In this document: in pieces, positions 1-12,675 of the stretch
Numbering within the stretch: position 1 is the first letter of the stretch
Layout of the letters: each line of letters starts with the position of its first letter
The notes under the pieces: generated by a model
Told to the model about the DNA's origin: nothing
Database searches by the model: none
Seen by the model: only the letters and a program-made list of their open reading frames with translations
Assembly (NCBI RefSeq): GCF_964355755.1
Contig: NC_092674.1
Span: 375,001 to 439,000 of the forward strand
Reading direction: 5' to 3'
Length of the DNA stretch: 64,000 nucleotides
From: Antedon mediterranea
Taxonomy: Eukaryota > Echinodermata > Crinoidea > Comatulida > Antedonidae
Made by a program: the position numbers and the translations under genes

Positions 1-129
1 ATTTAGTATTTTATTATATAAATAAGACCATTTCAATGAAGATAATGTTTAATACTCACTTTTTAAGTTTTTAATGTTAGTTTAAGCTAGGCCATGTAAC
101 CTAGTCAGTATCAGTAGTCCAGACCCTAG

Positions 130-215
130 CTAGGCTAGAGTAGTATAGCCGGCCGCCCGCGCCGCGCCCGCCTGGTGGAACACCACCGCTTCGTTTTCCT
201 TCGTCGGTTCTTCGA
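130..215. promoter_or_regulatory. GC-rich patch upstream of CDC16
   Basis: A short stretch with several CpGs and a run of GCC/CGC triplets, about 550 bp upstream of the CDC16 start codon, in otherwise AT-rich DNA. It could be part of a CpG-type promoter for CDC16 or for a divergent gene outside the window. No TATA box or clear initiator is visible. Functional assignment is inference. Confidence 0.3.
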
Positions 216-348
216 CGGTATGCTAACTTATAACAATATTTGCACTACTAAAATAATGAAATGCGATATTTATCTTTAATTTTGAATCATTCTTAGAAAT
301 TACTATAAAAATATGGGTGTGCATGATTTCACAATCTGTCGAAAAACC

Positions 349-462
349 TTGCGCAATTTGCAGATTACTTGCGCAATTTAATACGTTGCTTGCGCAATTT
401 GAAACACATGTTTCAATTCAAATTGCGCAAGGATTTTTTTTGCGCAATTTCAAATTGCGCAA
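349..462. promoter_or_regulatory. Cluster of six TTGCGCAA palindromes
   Basis: Six exact copies of the 8-bp palindrome TTGCGCAA lie at 349, 369, 390, 423, 440 and 455, most extended to GCAATTT or AAATTGC. TTGCGCAA is the core of the optimal C/EBP-family bZIP site. The cluster ends about 290 bp before the CDC16 ATG. The sequence shows the cluster directly; a regulatory role is inference. A low-complexity repeat of the 11-mer TTGCGCAATTT is the alternative. Confidence 0.5.
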
Positions 463-755
463 ATCGTTCAAATCGCGCATAACAGTAACACAATTGTTCG
501 TCAACTACAACAACAGTACATCCGTCAACAACTAATTGTAAGATCATTCCAGGTGCATTTTGCAAATATTGTGAACATATGTTTATTATTTGAAAATAAT
601 TAAAATAAATAATTTACAATTAAAATAGTCTTTTTGAAAAAAAAACAAACTACTACGACAGAAAGTAGTTGACGGGTTGATGACTGTAGTTAACGCTAAA
701 AGCGTGAGCAACATTTATTGCTCAGTGATCGATCAACCGTACTAAAAAAAAAATC

Positions 756-3700
756 ATGGCGGGTGAAAACGAAGAAAATACAGCATCGAATGAAGACAAT
801 ATTCGTCTTGATAAACTACGTAATCGAGTTAAACAGTATCTAGATAAAGTATATAATAGTGTATTTTGATTATGTTAGATTTTAGGGCCTAGGCATACTA
901 CTACATACAGGCTAGGCTAGGCCTACTCTCTAGTAGAGAAGCAAGCAAGAAGGGTCATCATGTGTGTGAGGTGTGTGAGTGTGTGCATGTGTTAAGCTAG
1001 GCCTAGCCTAGATGGAATAGAGCCTGTGTTTCTGCTGTTTCGCACCACACCTTTAAATATTCGATTTCCCACCAAAACGGTATTTTCCACACTTACAATT
1101 TAAACATAATTTAACAATACATGTCTAGGCTATATATACGTAACGTAGCTAGGCCCTAGCTAGCTACTAGGCTAGGTAGTTACGATTCAAAAACTTCACT
1201 TTTATTTTTAAGCTATTTAATATACGTTTTAAATTTACCATTGTTATGATATCTGCTTATTTTAGATCATAGACATAATTTGCCAACAAAATGATACTGA
1301 TAATGTTAACAATTAATGCTACTGATAGTGTTAACAATTAATTTATCGTATACTTTTTCAAAGCATCAATATGAAACTGCTGTGTTCTGGGCTGACAAGG
1401 TGGTCACTATGTCAAAAGGTAGCAACTTCAATATATATTAATAAGTAATGTATTTGAGAGTAAACTCTGAGAGATACAAGAAGATATATTTATTGTCACT
1501 TTTGGAAATATAAAAGTAAAATTCGTTTTTCCTGACTATATATAACATAGTTCAAAACAGACAAAAACTTAAAAAAAGAAGATTAATACATTGCACAAAG
1601 AATCATTTATCAAAGTTACATAAATATACTGATTTGTGAGTGAATGACTTTCTTAATTTATTATAATGTAGTACTACACATTTTAGAGGTGCAGGTAAAA
1701 TTGTATCCACTTTTTCTATAGATGCATTGGCTGATGTGTATATGCACGCCCAAGCTTTATACCTTACAAAACAATATCATCGTGCTGCCCATGTACTGGA
1801 ATCACGTGACTTGCACAAGGTAAACGTTGTATTATTGAAATATTACTTCCTACCAACATGCTATACCCTTATCTGGCCACACCCTTATCTGGCCACACCC
1901 TTATCTGGCCACACTCTTATCTGGCCACACCCTTATCTGGCCACACTGATAAACAAAGAAAAGAATTATAATAATAACTAATTTAATTTAAAAATTGACA
2001 TGAGTGCAATAGTGGAAATAATTCTATGAGGTAAAAGATGGTTCTATAGAACAAGAATTTTACTGTAACATGAAAATCATACTAAAAAACAATAATAAAA
2101 ACTAAAATCATTCAACCAAAACTAATATAATATTTCTCATCAAATGAAGCCATCTAGTTTCACCATTTTATTATAATAGTTGTTTTGTAATTTCAGAGTG
2201 AAGCTGCTTGCAAATTCTTAGTAGCAAAATGTCATGTAAGTATAAACTTGTAAATCTTATACTTACTTACCTTACTGAAGTGTTTCAATCATAAGTAGAT
2301 TTATATTCCTATTATATTATGAATAATACTGTACAATGGATAAACAATAAATACATCCATAAGCAATATTAAAAAGTAAAGCTCTGTCAGCACTATCAAA
2401 CTTTATGTGCCAAAAAATGTGATGTGCCCATATATGGAAGTGATATGCACAAATATGGTAGTGATATGACATCATGTCCATCTATGAGTACATCATTTGA
2501 TGAAGTTTGATAGTGTAGACAGAACATAAGATATTGAGTTATCTTTGAAGTTAATGTTGGAAGTTTGTTTTAACTCTTTTATTTATTTGATTTGTTAAGG
2601 TTGAAGTAAGGGAGTATCAAGAAGCATTGGATATTCTAGAAGGTGCTGATCAAATATGGAAAACACCAATTAGAGTGAATTTTACCAAACCACCATCAGT
2701 CAACACTAGTCATCTACAAGTTAGTAATGTAAGTATAATAAGAGCTTTCTAGTTACTAGTTTTATTGTTAAGCAGCATGCTCATTTTAGCAAAACAAAAA
2801 AATAAACTGTACAATTTCATTTTCCAAAACTAGCTAGGACTATGTTGATATAACGTTTCACCACATATATTAGTTCTGAAAAGAACTGTTGAGTTTTCTA
2901 GCTAGGACTAACAAACAGCAAGAATTTAAAATGAGAAAGAAAATGAATTTAGATAAGTGTTTTATTTAATCAGTTGCATTAATTTATTATTGGATATGTT
3001 TCTTAATACTTACCAGGTACATAGCAGTATAAGTCTACTGAAAGGAAAAATCTTTGAGGCGTTAGAAAACCGTGTTCAAGCAACTGAACATTACAGAGAA
3101 GCACTGAAACAAGATGTGTACTGCTATGAAGCCTTTGACCTGCTTGTTAAACATCAAATGCTATCATGTGAAGAAGGTTACTTAATAATCATTATAAATA
3201 CCAACAATGCAGTGATTATTATACATATATTGCCTGCTTAGAAGTGCAATATTATATTTTCTTTCGAGGAGTTGTATTTTTTTATAAATTATATTATATA
3301 TCTTCATCATCAACTATGCAGTCATTATTGCCCCCTTAGAGGTGTCAAATTATGCATACAGTGTATTGCCTGCTGAGAGGTGTATTTGAGATTTTTCTCA
3401 ATGGATTATATAAGTGTGTAGTGCTGAGGGAAAGTATAGTTCTGAGAGACAAATATGATTCCCAAGGTGGATCTCAAATGTTATAATAAACAGATAAAAC
3501 AGAAATTGTGTGTCTTATTGCCTTTTTTTAACAACAATTGAGCAATAAGAATTTTTTTTTTTTATATTTTTATTTTCAGAGAGACAATTGATTGACAGTC
3601 TTCCATTTACATCACAGTGCAGCGACGATGAAGCTGCAATCCTGAGGGCAGTATATATGAGTATTTTGAAAAAGGTGTGATTTATATAACGACTCATTGT

Positions 3701-6700
3701 TTCGCACTAGAGTACATTGATAATTTTTTATAATTTTAAACTGAAAAATGTTACTGTAAAGTAAACAGCTGATAATGTTGAAAAGTACCAAATATTTTCC
3801 AGTAAAAGTGAATAACTTTATTAAAAGTAGTAAAGTTAGGTTTTCAGTACTTTTCATGTTTTGAGAAACAATACATCTTACACTTATTTGCTTTTCAGTA
3901 TGACAAACCATCTCCGATTGTGACGCCAGATGCTTTAGTTCCATTAAAACAGAATCTTGATATTATCACAAGCCAAGCTGAACGCTATTATTACCACTCA
4001 GATTTTAGGTCTACATACAATATAACCAACAGGTTAGTGGTGCTTTATGAACACAAATAGATGTGTGGGTTAACCAACAAATAAAAGTGTTATGTTATAA
4101 GCAATTTTTTTACTACAATTTACATTTTACTGTACTAAAAATTAATACATTGACAATACCAGATCAGATACCATTGCTCCTCAATATTATCTGGAACCTT
4201 ATGCCAAACAAAGGAAAGAAATGAAAACTAATCATTCTAAGTTTAAGCTTAAAAATAAAATTGTTTTTGATTTTTGTTAACAATTTTTATTGCAGAGTAT
4301 TGCAGACTGATCCTTTCCATTCAACATGTCTCCCTCTACATATAGCAACACTTGTTGAATTACAAAAGTCTAATGGTAAATATTGTTTTATTGTTCATTA
4401 TGCCCTAGGAATTGTGTACTTAAATTGAAAAAAAAAATGAAAATCTAGCAAAATGAGAAACCCAAAACATTTACAACTACTCCCATATAAACATTTACAA
4501 CTACTACCATATAAACATTTACAACTACCATATAAACATTTACAACTACTACCATATAAACATTTACAACTACTACCATATAAACATTTACAACTACTAC
4601 CATATAAACATTTACAACTACTACCATATAAACATTTACAACTACCATATAAACATTTACAACTACTACCATATAAACATTTACAACTACTACAATATAA
4701 ACATTTACAACTACCATATAAACATTCTAGTTTTAAAATTCCCTGCTAGAAATTTTTTTTTTTTTTTGGCGTTTTTTTCTTAGTCTTCATCATTTGTGGA
4801 ATAATACATTCAGACCTAATTGAAAATAATTATGTTTTAGTATCCTTGGAAACAGCTCTACATAATTTGTTTGAATGACACTTGTGTGTGAATGTTTGTA
4901 AGAAAAGTGGAGAACAATTAGAAGAAGTAGTTGCTGCATTTTATATATACTTCAGTCCAGTTCAGTAGTGATAGCTAATGAATTCAACTATTCAGTTTTT
5001 TTTCTCAACATAATTAACCACACAAGCTATTATAATGCATTTGTTTTTTTTAATATAATTGATTGACGTCATTCATCACCTTCAGGCTTATACATCTATT
5101 CATTTTATTTTCAAAAGGATGTTTTGTTTCCTCTGTATGTTTATTCAATTGACATAAAGCATTTATGTTTATAAATACAATTGATTTATGTTATTAATAG
5201 CCATTTTAGTACATTATAATAATATATCGGAAGAGGCACATATTTATTATATTCTTATTCTGTACATTTACTTTTTATTTAATATTTTATCATCACTTAT
5301 CTCTTTACATTTACATTTACATATGCACATAAAGCATAACATGTGTGTTTATCACTTATCTCTTTATATTCACATTTACATGTGCACATAAAGCATAACA
5401 TGTGTGTTTATCACTTATCTCTTTATATTCACATTTACATGTGCACATAAAGCATAACATGTGTGTTTATCACTTATCTCTTTATATTCACATTTACATG
5501 TGCACATAAAGCATAACATGTGTGTTTATCACTTATCTCTTTATATTCACATTTACATATGCACATAAAGCATAACATGTGTGTTTATCACTTATCTCTT
5601 TATACAGTATTCACATTTACATGTGCACATAAAGCATAACATGTGTGTTTATTTTGGTTTATATTCAATCTTACAGAGTTGTTTTACTTAGGTCACCGTT
5701 TAGTTGACCTTTACCCTAATAAAGCAGTTGCATGGTTTGCAGTTGGTTGTTACTATTATTTAGTTGGGAAACAAGATGCTGCCCGACGATTTTTAAGGTA
5801 AACACAAATTACTGATAGATGTAGGTATAACCCAACCCAAATTATCTTGGTTCTCTGTTGTACAGGTACAATAAATTTCCCCCGCAACATTTCCATAATT
5901 AATGTATTGATACAATAAATATTAATGTGGGTAACAACAGTGAGTAGATGGCAATTGACATACAAAACAATTAAAATAATGTAACTATTAGTATCAAAAC
6001 TTATTAAAAGTAAACAAACTTTTGGACAACACGGTTCTCTCCAACTGATAAATGTTATTAATAATTCTGTAGTAAAGCTACAAGCTTGGACCACCTGTAT
6101 GGACCAGCATGGTTAGCATTTGGACACTCATTTGCCATTCAAGGTGAACATGATCAAGCTATGGCTGCCTACTTCACAGCCTCTCAACTCATGAAAGGGT
6201 AAGCTACAGTTGTGTTCTTATTCAACAGGAAAGCACTCATGTTTATATTCTGAATTATAATGTATTTTATTTGAAGCTAATTGTAACTATTAATTTTGTT
6301 GGTTTTTTATAAGGGGTGGGAGAGGGGGGGGGGGGGTTGAGGTTGTTGTGTGTGTTTTTTTTGTGTGCTTTTGCTTATTACTTGTCCATGACAATTTGAA
6401 TTCTATGCATTTGTTTATAAATCTGTTTAGATGTCACCTGCCAGTGTTATACGTCGGTTTAGAACAAGGTTTAACCAACAACCCACAGCTGGCGGAAAAG
6501 TTCTTCAATCAAGCTTTGTCCATTGCCCCATCCGATCCATTTGTTCTCCATGAAATGGGAGTAGTCGCATACCAGACAAACAAGTAGGATGATAACCAAT
6601 GCGATCTAATAACAGGATGCTGAACTCCAGAGATCAAAGGGTTTATCTGTGGCTGCGACGCAATCAGTTCCATTCCCCTTAATAGACACTGTGTGCCTGT

Positions 6701-9700
6701 ACATAGTAAAGTACTGCTGGTATTTGTCGCAGCCAGACATAAGATCAGAGGACTGGTATGAGTTCCTATCTTGGCAAGACGAGATCAGTGTCCTGTTGTT
6801 AGATTACCTTGAGATAACACTAAGCTTATGATTAATTGTTACAAAAAACAATTGAATTTGAATGCTTATGACACAGACTTAAACCTGGTCACTTTATTTC
6901 TCTTTTTGTGACCTTTTAGTTGGGTAGATGCAGAGAAGTATTTCTTAGAGGCAATTATGGAACTGCAAGGACTTGGTGAGGGCGCTCTCTCGGAAAAATG
7001 GGAGCCAATTTTGAACAATCTTGGTCATGTATGTCGTAAATTAGGGTGAGTTTCTCCTGTCTGTCCTATTGACTGTTTATTGGACTTTTTCTTATTTTTT
7101 GTGTATATATTTAATACGAGGAGTAGCTTTTGAGTTACAAATATGTCTTGCTTAGGTAGCCCTAAGCTGTATTTTCCATTTTTATATGTCGTATTAATGT
7201 ATTAATATTATGCTAGTTGAATAAATAAATGAAATAAAGTGCATTGTAAACTTACCTATGATAAATTTATTACAAATATTATATCACTGAATGTTAAGTA
7301 CATGCTCACAGTGTTTTTAAGTTTTCAACCAAATACTATTTCTGTGTAGAAAGTATGATGAAGCTCTTGGATACCATCAACGTGCGTTAGTTCTTTCACC
7401 TCAGAATCCTTCCACCTTTGCGTCCATTGGTTTTGTTTACTGTTTACAGGCTGACTTCAACACAGCTATTGACTACTTCCATAAAGTAAGTACGTAAATC
7501 ATTTTTATACCGAATAGTAAGCACATTGAATAAATGGGTTATTTACAAGTAAATATAGTTTACAAAGCACAAGTTGGAGTCATGGTTGTGGGTCTTATAT
7601 ACAGTAGGTGTATAAAACTGTCTAACATCTGTTTTCTTAAATGGGACAAATTTTGTAAACAAACAAAAACAGAGTACTGTACAATTATGGGAAAAATGCA
7701 AAATTAGCTCTGTGGTCATGTGTTACAAGAGTTTACAAAACAATAAAGATTATCTGATAAACTCCTACAAATTAGCTCTGTGGTCATGTTACAAGAGTTT
7801 ACAAAACAACAAAGATTATCTGATAAACTCCTACAAATTAGCTCTGTGGTCATGTTACAAGAGTTTACAAAACAACAAAGATTATCTGATAAACTCCTAG
7901 AAACTATAGGAAGCCTTATTAGCTCTGTGGTCATGTTACAAGAGTTTACAAAACAATAAAGATTATCTGATAAACTCCTACAAACTATAGGAAGCCTTAT
8001 TAGCTCTGTGGTCATGTTACAAGAGTTTACAAAACAACAAAGATTATCTGATAAACTCCTACAAATTAGCTCTGTGGTCATGTTACAAGAGTTTTCAAAA
8101 CAATAAAGATTATCTGATAAACTCCTAGAAACTATAAGAAGCCTTATTAGCTCTGTGGTCATGTTACAAGAGTTTTCAAAACAATAAAGATTATCTGATA
8201 AACTCCTACAAACTATAGGAAGCCTTATTAGCTCTGTGGTCATGTTACAAGAGTTTACAAAACAACAAAGATTATCTGATAAACTCCTACAAATTAGCTC
8301 TGTGGTCATGTTACAAGAGTTTACAAAACAACAAAGATTATCTGATAAACTCCTACAAATTAGCTCTGTGGTCATGTTACAAGAGTTTACAAAACAATAA
8401 AGATTATCTGATAAACTCCTAGAAACTATAGGAAGCCTTATTAGCTCTGTGGTCATGTTACAAGAGTTTACAAAACAATAAAGATTATCTGATAAACTCC
8501 TACAAACTATAGGAAGCCTTATTAGCTCTGTGGTCATGTTACAAGAGTTTACAAAACAATAAAGATTATCTGATAAACTCCTAGAAACTATAGGAAGCCT
8601 TATTAGCTCTGTGGTCATGTTACAAGAGTTTTCAAAACAATAAAGATTATCTGATAAACTCCTACAAACTATAGCAGGGCCGTAGCCAGGATCTGTCAAG
8701 GGGGGGTTCGGACACTAAATATTTGGGTCAACCCCCCCCCCCTGGGGGTGGGGCCTGATGCGAAGGGAATTTTGTTAAATGACACCCCTAGATGGCCGGA
8801 AAAGACACTCTCGTGCAGCATGCTACCGATGAGCAAAAAGATCATACTTTTTTCCTCCTTCTCAAACACGTCGATAATTTAAAGGACGATAACTATGTGT
8901 TGCCGTATGTTAGATGCGCGTGCTCTGTGTGCGGAACCGCCGATTGTTTGATCATTTACTCCGTATTTTGTTTTGCGTTCAAGTTCAATGCGAACGTACA
9001 TCTAGGAGCAGCCCCGAAAAAAGCACACTGGTTGAAGGCAAATGCTATTTGCTAGCTCTATCTATAATATTTATTTACAGCAATTTGTTGAGGAATATAA
9101 ATATGTAAATAGGTGATATTGATACATTTTAGTACGTATCGGCTGGTGGTCTAGAAAAAAATAATCGGATGCCATAATGTGAACTACAGTACTTGATACC
9201 ATAGATATTATAGTGTAAAATATTAATATTCACTATAATCCTCTATGATACATTATACTTCATAGTCACACATAAATACTGATGTACGTCGGAAGGCTAT
9301 ATACTTTATGCATGCTGCCTGACTGCCAGTGATCTAAACAATTATTATAGGTACGCAGTTGTCTGGCGGTGTCCTTTGTACGAATCGTTCGTGCCCCAGT
9401 TCGCTATGAGACGCGTCAATATCATGTTACATGCAGGGACCAAATTTTTCAGGTTAAAATCGGCAATTCATTTGCAGCTTTTAGAAATTTACAGACACGT
9501 ATCGCTAGTTGACGCTCATACAGAGAAAAAGGTTCACGAACAAGTTTACGAATTTTTCAATTTACAAACAACTTTTTGTACTGTGGGGCACGTATTTGGA
9601 GGATTTTTGGAGATGAGGGTGAGGTATTGGGCATGTCGGGGATGGGGGTTCGCAGTCGGTTAAGGGGGGTTCGCTGTAAAGGGGGGGTTCGCCCGAACCA

Positions 9701-11124
9701 TAAAAACCCCCCCCTGGCTACGGGCCTGTATAGGAAGCCTTATTAGCTCTGTCGTCATGTTACAAGAGTTTACAAAACAACACAGATTATCTGATAAACT
9801 CCTACAAATTAGCTCTGTGGTCATGTTACAAGAGTTTTCAAAACAATAAAGATTATCTGATAAACTTCTAGAAACTATAGGAAGCCTTATTAGCTCTGTG
9901 GTCATGTTACAAGAGTTTTCAAAACAATAAAGATTATCTGATAAACTCCTAGAAACTATAGGAAGCCTTTTGACATTTGTCCCCTGACTGTACATAATAA
10001 GGGGTTATCCAATAAGCATCTTGCAAACTTTCTCATCCAGGAAGAATATTACAAAATGTGAAGTTACAGAAAACTGTAGCAATAGCATATTCATGTTTAA
10101 TTATTTTAATAGAGAGCCTTGTATTTTATTTGATAATTTAACCCATCTATCAACCCATTGTTTGGCATTACTGTAACAAGTGCAGGTCTGACTATTATTC
10201 TTTGTGTATGTATATGGATTGTTTTACACTAATATTAAATAATTAATAATTGATGCTTATAACATGTTTGTTAGGCTCTAGGGCTTCGTCGTGATGATAC
10301 ATTTTCGGTGACAATGCTTACCCACGTCATTGAGCAGAGTATATGTGATATGCCAGCTTGCGAAGGTAAGCAAATTGATTAAATTCTTTAAAACCTTGAA
10401 AAGAAACATAGTAGGTTTAATAATGAACAAAAAAATGAAATTAACTCATCTTGAAAGTCAGATATTTCGTAGTAAGAGTATTGAAAGAGATGAGTAAAAC
10501 AATGCCATATTTTTTATTGGGAACATAAATTAAATTTACTGGCAATTAATAATTCCAATTGTCTGGCTGCTATGATACAGACTTGTTTAAGATAATTTCA
10601 TTGTCACATAAACCACTTGAATTTAAATGCAATGTTTGCTCAATAAGATATATGCTAATGAATTTTAATTTGTTGTACATGCATTGATTGTATAACAATT
10701 TCTGCTTTTATACTGCCTTGCAAAAATAATTCTGGGTTTTTTTTTACAGTTTCATAAACAAAAATTGTACATAACCCAGATGCTTGGATTGTTAGATATA
10801 AGAGATTAATTTGGTTTTAAAATTAAAGTGTTGAGTGTGGCTTAGTAGAGAGGCCTATTTTAGGTACCATATTGGCTATTTTAGGTACCATATTGGCTTG
10901 CTTATGATGCTTATTGCTGCTGCTGCTGCTGCTTCTCATTCATGTATTGTAAATTAGCATTTTAATATTTGTTGTATATTTTACCCAAAGGTGAAGAAGA
11001 TTTGGCCGATTTACCAACCCTGTCATTAAAAGATACATCAACACTTTCACAGACATCTATGAAGTTGGATCAGTCGTCTATTAATGAAACCAGTCCAGAT
11101 ACTGAAATGGAGATGGATTTATAA
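756..11124 (+). CDS. CDC16: CDC16, anaphase-promoting complex subunit 6 (TPR protein), complete, 16 exons
   Basis: Core TPR scaffold subunit of the APC/C ubiquitin ligase, which targets cyclins and securin in mitosis. Exons read from the sequence: 756-848, 1364-1418, 1722-1819, 2197-2235, 2600-2728, 3017-3176, 3580-3674, 3899-4032, 4296-4375, 5677-5797, 6073-6198, 6431-6583, 6920-7045, 7350-7485, 10275-10365, 10991-11124. All junctions are GT..AG and in phase, giving 1770 nt, 589 aa; the human protein is 620 aa. Recognisable family blocks are the N-terminal LRNRVKQYLDK, FWADKV, QYHRAAHVL, DVYCYEAFDLL, WFAVGCYYYLVG, GEHDQAMAAYFTASQLMKG, LSIAPSDPFVLHEMGVVAY, WEPILNNLGHVCRKL and the final TPR YDEALGYHQRALVLSPQN. 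The acidic Ser/Thr-rich C-terminus is shorter than in vertebrates. The introns carry minisatellites and a DNA transposon. The start is the first ATG in frame with the conserved N-terminus. Confidence 0.96.
1867..1946 (+). repeat. CDC16: Minisatellite, 5 x 16 bp, in CDC16 intron 3
   Basis: Five near-identical 16-bp units (CCTTATCTGGCCACAC; one copy has a C-to-T change) begin about 50 bp after the exon 3 donor. No function is visible. Confidence 0.9.
2379..2525. mobile_element. Palindromic MITE, family B, copy 1
   Basis: The ends are inverted copies of a segment with CACTATCAAACTT, and the interior repeats GATGTG/CACATC on both arms. Related copies occur at 42095-42236, 57491-57644 and 61431-61539. 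No coding capacity. It sits in a CDC16 intron. Confidence 0.65.
3715..3893. mobile_element. Fragment of the TTAA-type MITE family A
   Basis: Within CDC16 intron 7, the segment around AAGTGAATAACTTTATTAAA and the downstream CAATACATCTT match the right half of the element at 27199-27544. The left end is not recognisable. Confidence 0.45.
4465..4726. repeat. CDC16: Minisatellite, ~11 units of 21-24 bp, in CDC16 intron 9
   Basis: Units of CATTTACAACTACTACCATA plus TAAA, alternating between 24-bp and 21-bp forms (loss of one CTA triplet). Because the units are multiples of three, both strands show long spurious reading frames here; neither is a gene. Confidence 0.9.
5291..5651. repeat. CDC16: Tandem repeat, 6 x 59 bp, in CDC16 intron 9
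   Basis: The marker CACTTATCTC recurs at 5293, 5353, 5412, 5471, 5530 and 5589, so the period is 59 bp (60 for the first). The array ends about 25 bp before exon 10, close to the branch-point and acceptor region. Confidence 0.9.
7709..9970. repeat. CDC16: Minisatellite of 65/81-bp units in CDC16 intron 14, split by a transposon
   Basis: A basic ~65-bp unit (TTAGCTCTGTGGTCATGTTA ... AACTCCTA) alternates with a longer form that adds ACTATAGGAAGCCTTA. About 13 units lie at 7709-8669 and about 4 more at 9729-9970. They are one array interrupted by the DNA transposon at 8675-9728. The minus strand stays open through much of the array (up to 327 codons) only because of the repeat; it matches no protein family I know. 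Confidence 0.9.
8675..9728. mobile_element. 1,054-bp hAT-like DNA transposon inserted in a minisatellite
   Basis: Terminal inverted repeats are CAGGGCCGTAGCCAG (left) and, reverse-complemented, CAGGCCCGTAGCCAG (right). The target-site duplication is TATAG (8670-8674 and 9729-9733), confirmed because uninterrupted neighbouring units contain a single TATAG at this place. CAG...CTG ends and CGTAGCCAGG are common in hAT-like elements, but the duplication is 5 bp, not the usual 8. Two internal reading frames (8792-9055 and 9376-9663, +) match nothing I recognise and may be transposase remnants. Poly-G/C tracts lie just inside both ends. Confidence 0.8.
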
Positions 11125-11736
11125 ATGACCTTTGTGCAACTTAATGACACTATTCAATTGAACTAATAATCACATGAACTCTATTTTTGTTTGAAGAGCA
11201 TTTTCATCTATTGGAATGATTTCCTGGATTTCCTCAATGAAACTTTATCAATCTAATTTTAGACCAAAGTTCATCACCATCACTAAATAATGTGGTTTCC
11301 ACAATAGGAAGATCAGAAGATAGTGAATAATGTTACTGTGATGTACATAAAGTCAGCAATGATAAGGTCACTGGATGAAATATAAGGTCACTGTAATGGA
11401 ATATAAGGTCAGTCATTTACATTGGTTTATTTCAGGAATAACACCGCCCTCTAACAATTGTTTGTGATACTCGTCATCTCGTTTGCATGCATAAGCTTTT
11501 AATCATGAAAATTGAATTAGAATGAGCGCCTGATTGACAGTCGGCCCAGGCTGATGAGGTTAACGTTACTCTGAAAGGAATATTACAAGAAACCAATATG
11601 AAAGTAGAGGAGTTTATATAAAATGAAGATGACCTAGTTATGGTCAGAGCTTGGAATCAAGATAAAAGTAGAGGAGTTTGGGTAGGAAATGAAGACCTAG
11701 TGCTGGTCAGAGCTAATTGGAGTCGAGATGTTGGTG

Positions 11737-11848
11737 AATAAAATGAAGATGAACCAAGTGTAGCTTTGAATCGAGCGATTGGAGGGAAGAGAAAGATTCA
11801 GTCTAATCTAACTTTACTAGAATAACAAAAATCATCATATACAATAAA
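11737..11848 (+). other. CDC16: Candidate CDC16 polyadenylation signals
   Basis: AATAAA occurs at 11737 and 11843, about 610 and 720 bp after the CDC16 stop codon. Either could end the transcript. The 3' UTR contains a loose ~75-bp internal duplication (11585-11660 and 11665-11740). Confidence 0.4.
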
Positions 11849-11978
11849 CATCTTTATTTACAGTGCACTCTAACTACTATCTGAACATTTTATGTTGTAG
11901 TATAGTGAATCTACACATACAGTACACGATTTCAGTATCCCTGTCGCTACTTGTTATTTTCATGTTCGCAGCCCACGA

Positions 11979-12619
11979 ATTTCACGTCGGCAATTGCCGA
12001 CCTTATTGCCGACCTTAAATTGTCAGAGGACGGCAAGAGATTGCCGACCTAGAAACTAGGCTAGATCCCTCCTTTCAAGCCTCCTAGCAACAACATGGTA
12101 CTTTAAGGGATCGTATCATTGAAATTTTAACAGGCATATTCACCACCATGTTGTGTTTAGTTAACAAACCATGGAATTAAGATGATCCCTGAATTCACTC
12201 AACCATTACATCATTTTATGTGTGAGCTCTCCATGGTGAGCTGCATGCTTTCCTCCTATCAAAACCAAGCTGGCTGGGCACAGCGCTGCGCGACAGACCT
12301 GTGTAGGGGAATACCCTGTTATGCCAAGCAAGCAACTATGCTCTGTGTACAGCTAGCTCCAGAACCATGATGTTCAGCAATTATCAAATAGAATTTATCT
12401 TGTAAATTTTAGTGTTAGGTTTTTATATTTTAGTTAATTTTGCTAGTTCTTTTTGCATAACATATAGCTAGGGAGGCTAGGCCTAGCTAGGCCTTTAGGT
12501 TAGCAAGAGGTTAGGCCTTGGTGAATTTTCTATTTTAGAACTGCCGAGACTGCCGACCTTGGCAAATTTAAGGTCGGCAATTTTTTGCCGACCTTCTTTT
12601 TTCTGAATTTCGTGGGCTG
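11979..12619. mobile_element. 641-bp TIR element with 6-bp target duplication
   Basis: The left end CAGCCCACGAATTTCA and the reverse complement of the right end, CAGCCCACGAAATTCA, are inverted repeats. The flanks are TGTTCG on both sides (11973-11978 and 12620-12625). Subterminal sequence is rich in short palindromes of the type GGCAATTGCC / GGTCGGCAA. No convincing transposase frame. It is a non-autonomous DNA transposon with hAT-like CAG...CTG ends. Confidence 0.75.
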
Positions 12620-12675
12620 TGTTCGTATTGCAACCAATCAATGATACCTGTAGTTACATTCCTTGTAAAGTTCAC

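Noticed and set aside
7716-8699. 327-codon open frame on the minus strand
   Set aside because: It lies wholly in the 65/81-bp minisatellite and repeats the same peptide; the repeat, not selection, keeps it open.
8792-9663. Possible transposase fragments in the hAT-like element (frames at 8792-9055 and 9376-9663)
   Set aside because: No catalytic or zinc-finger motif that I can recognise; kept as part of the element, not as genes.
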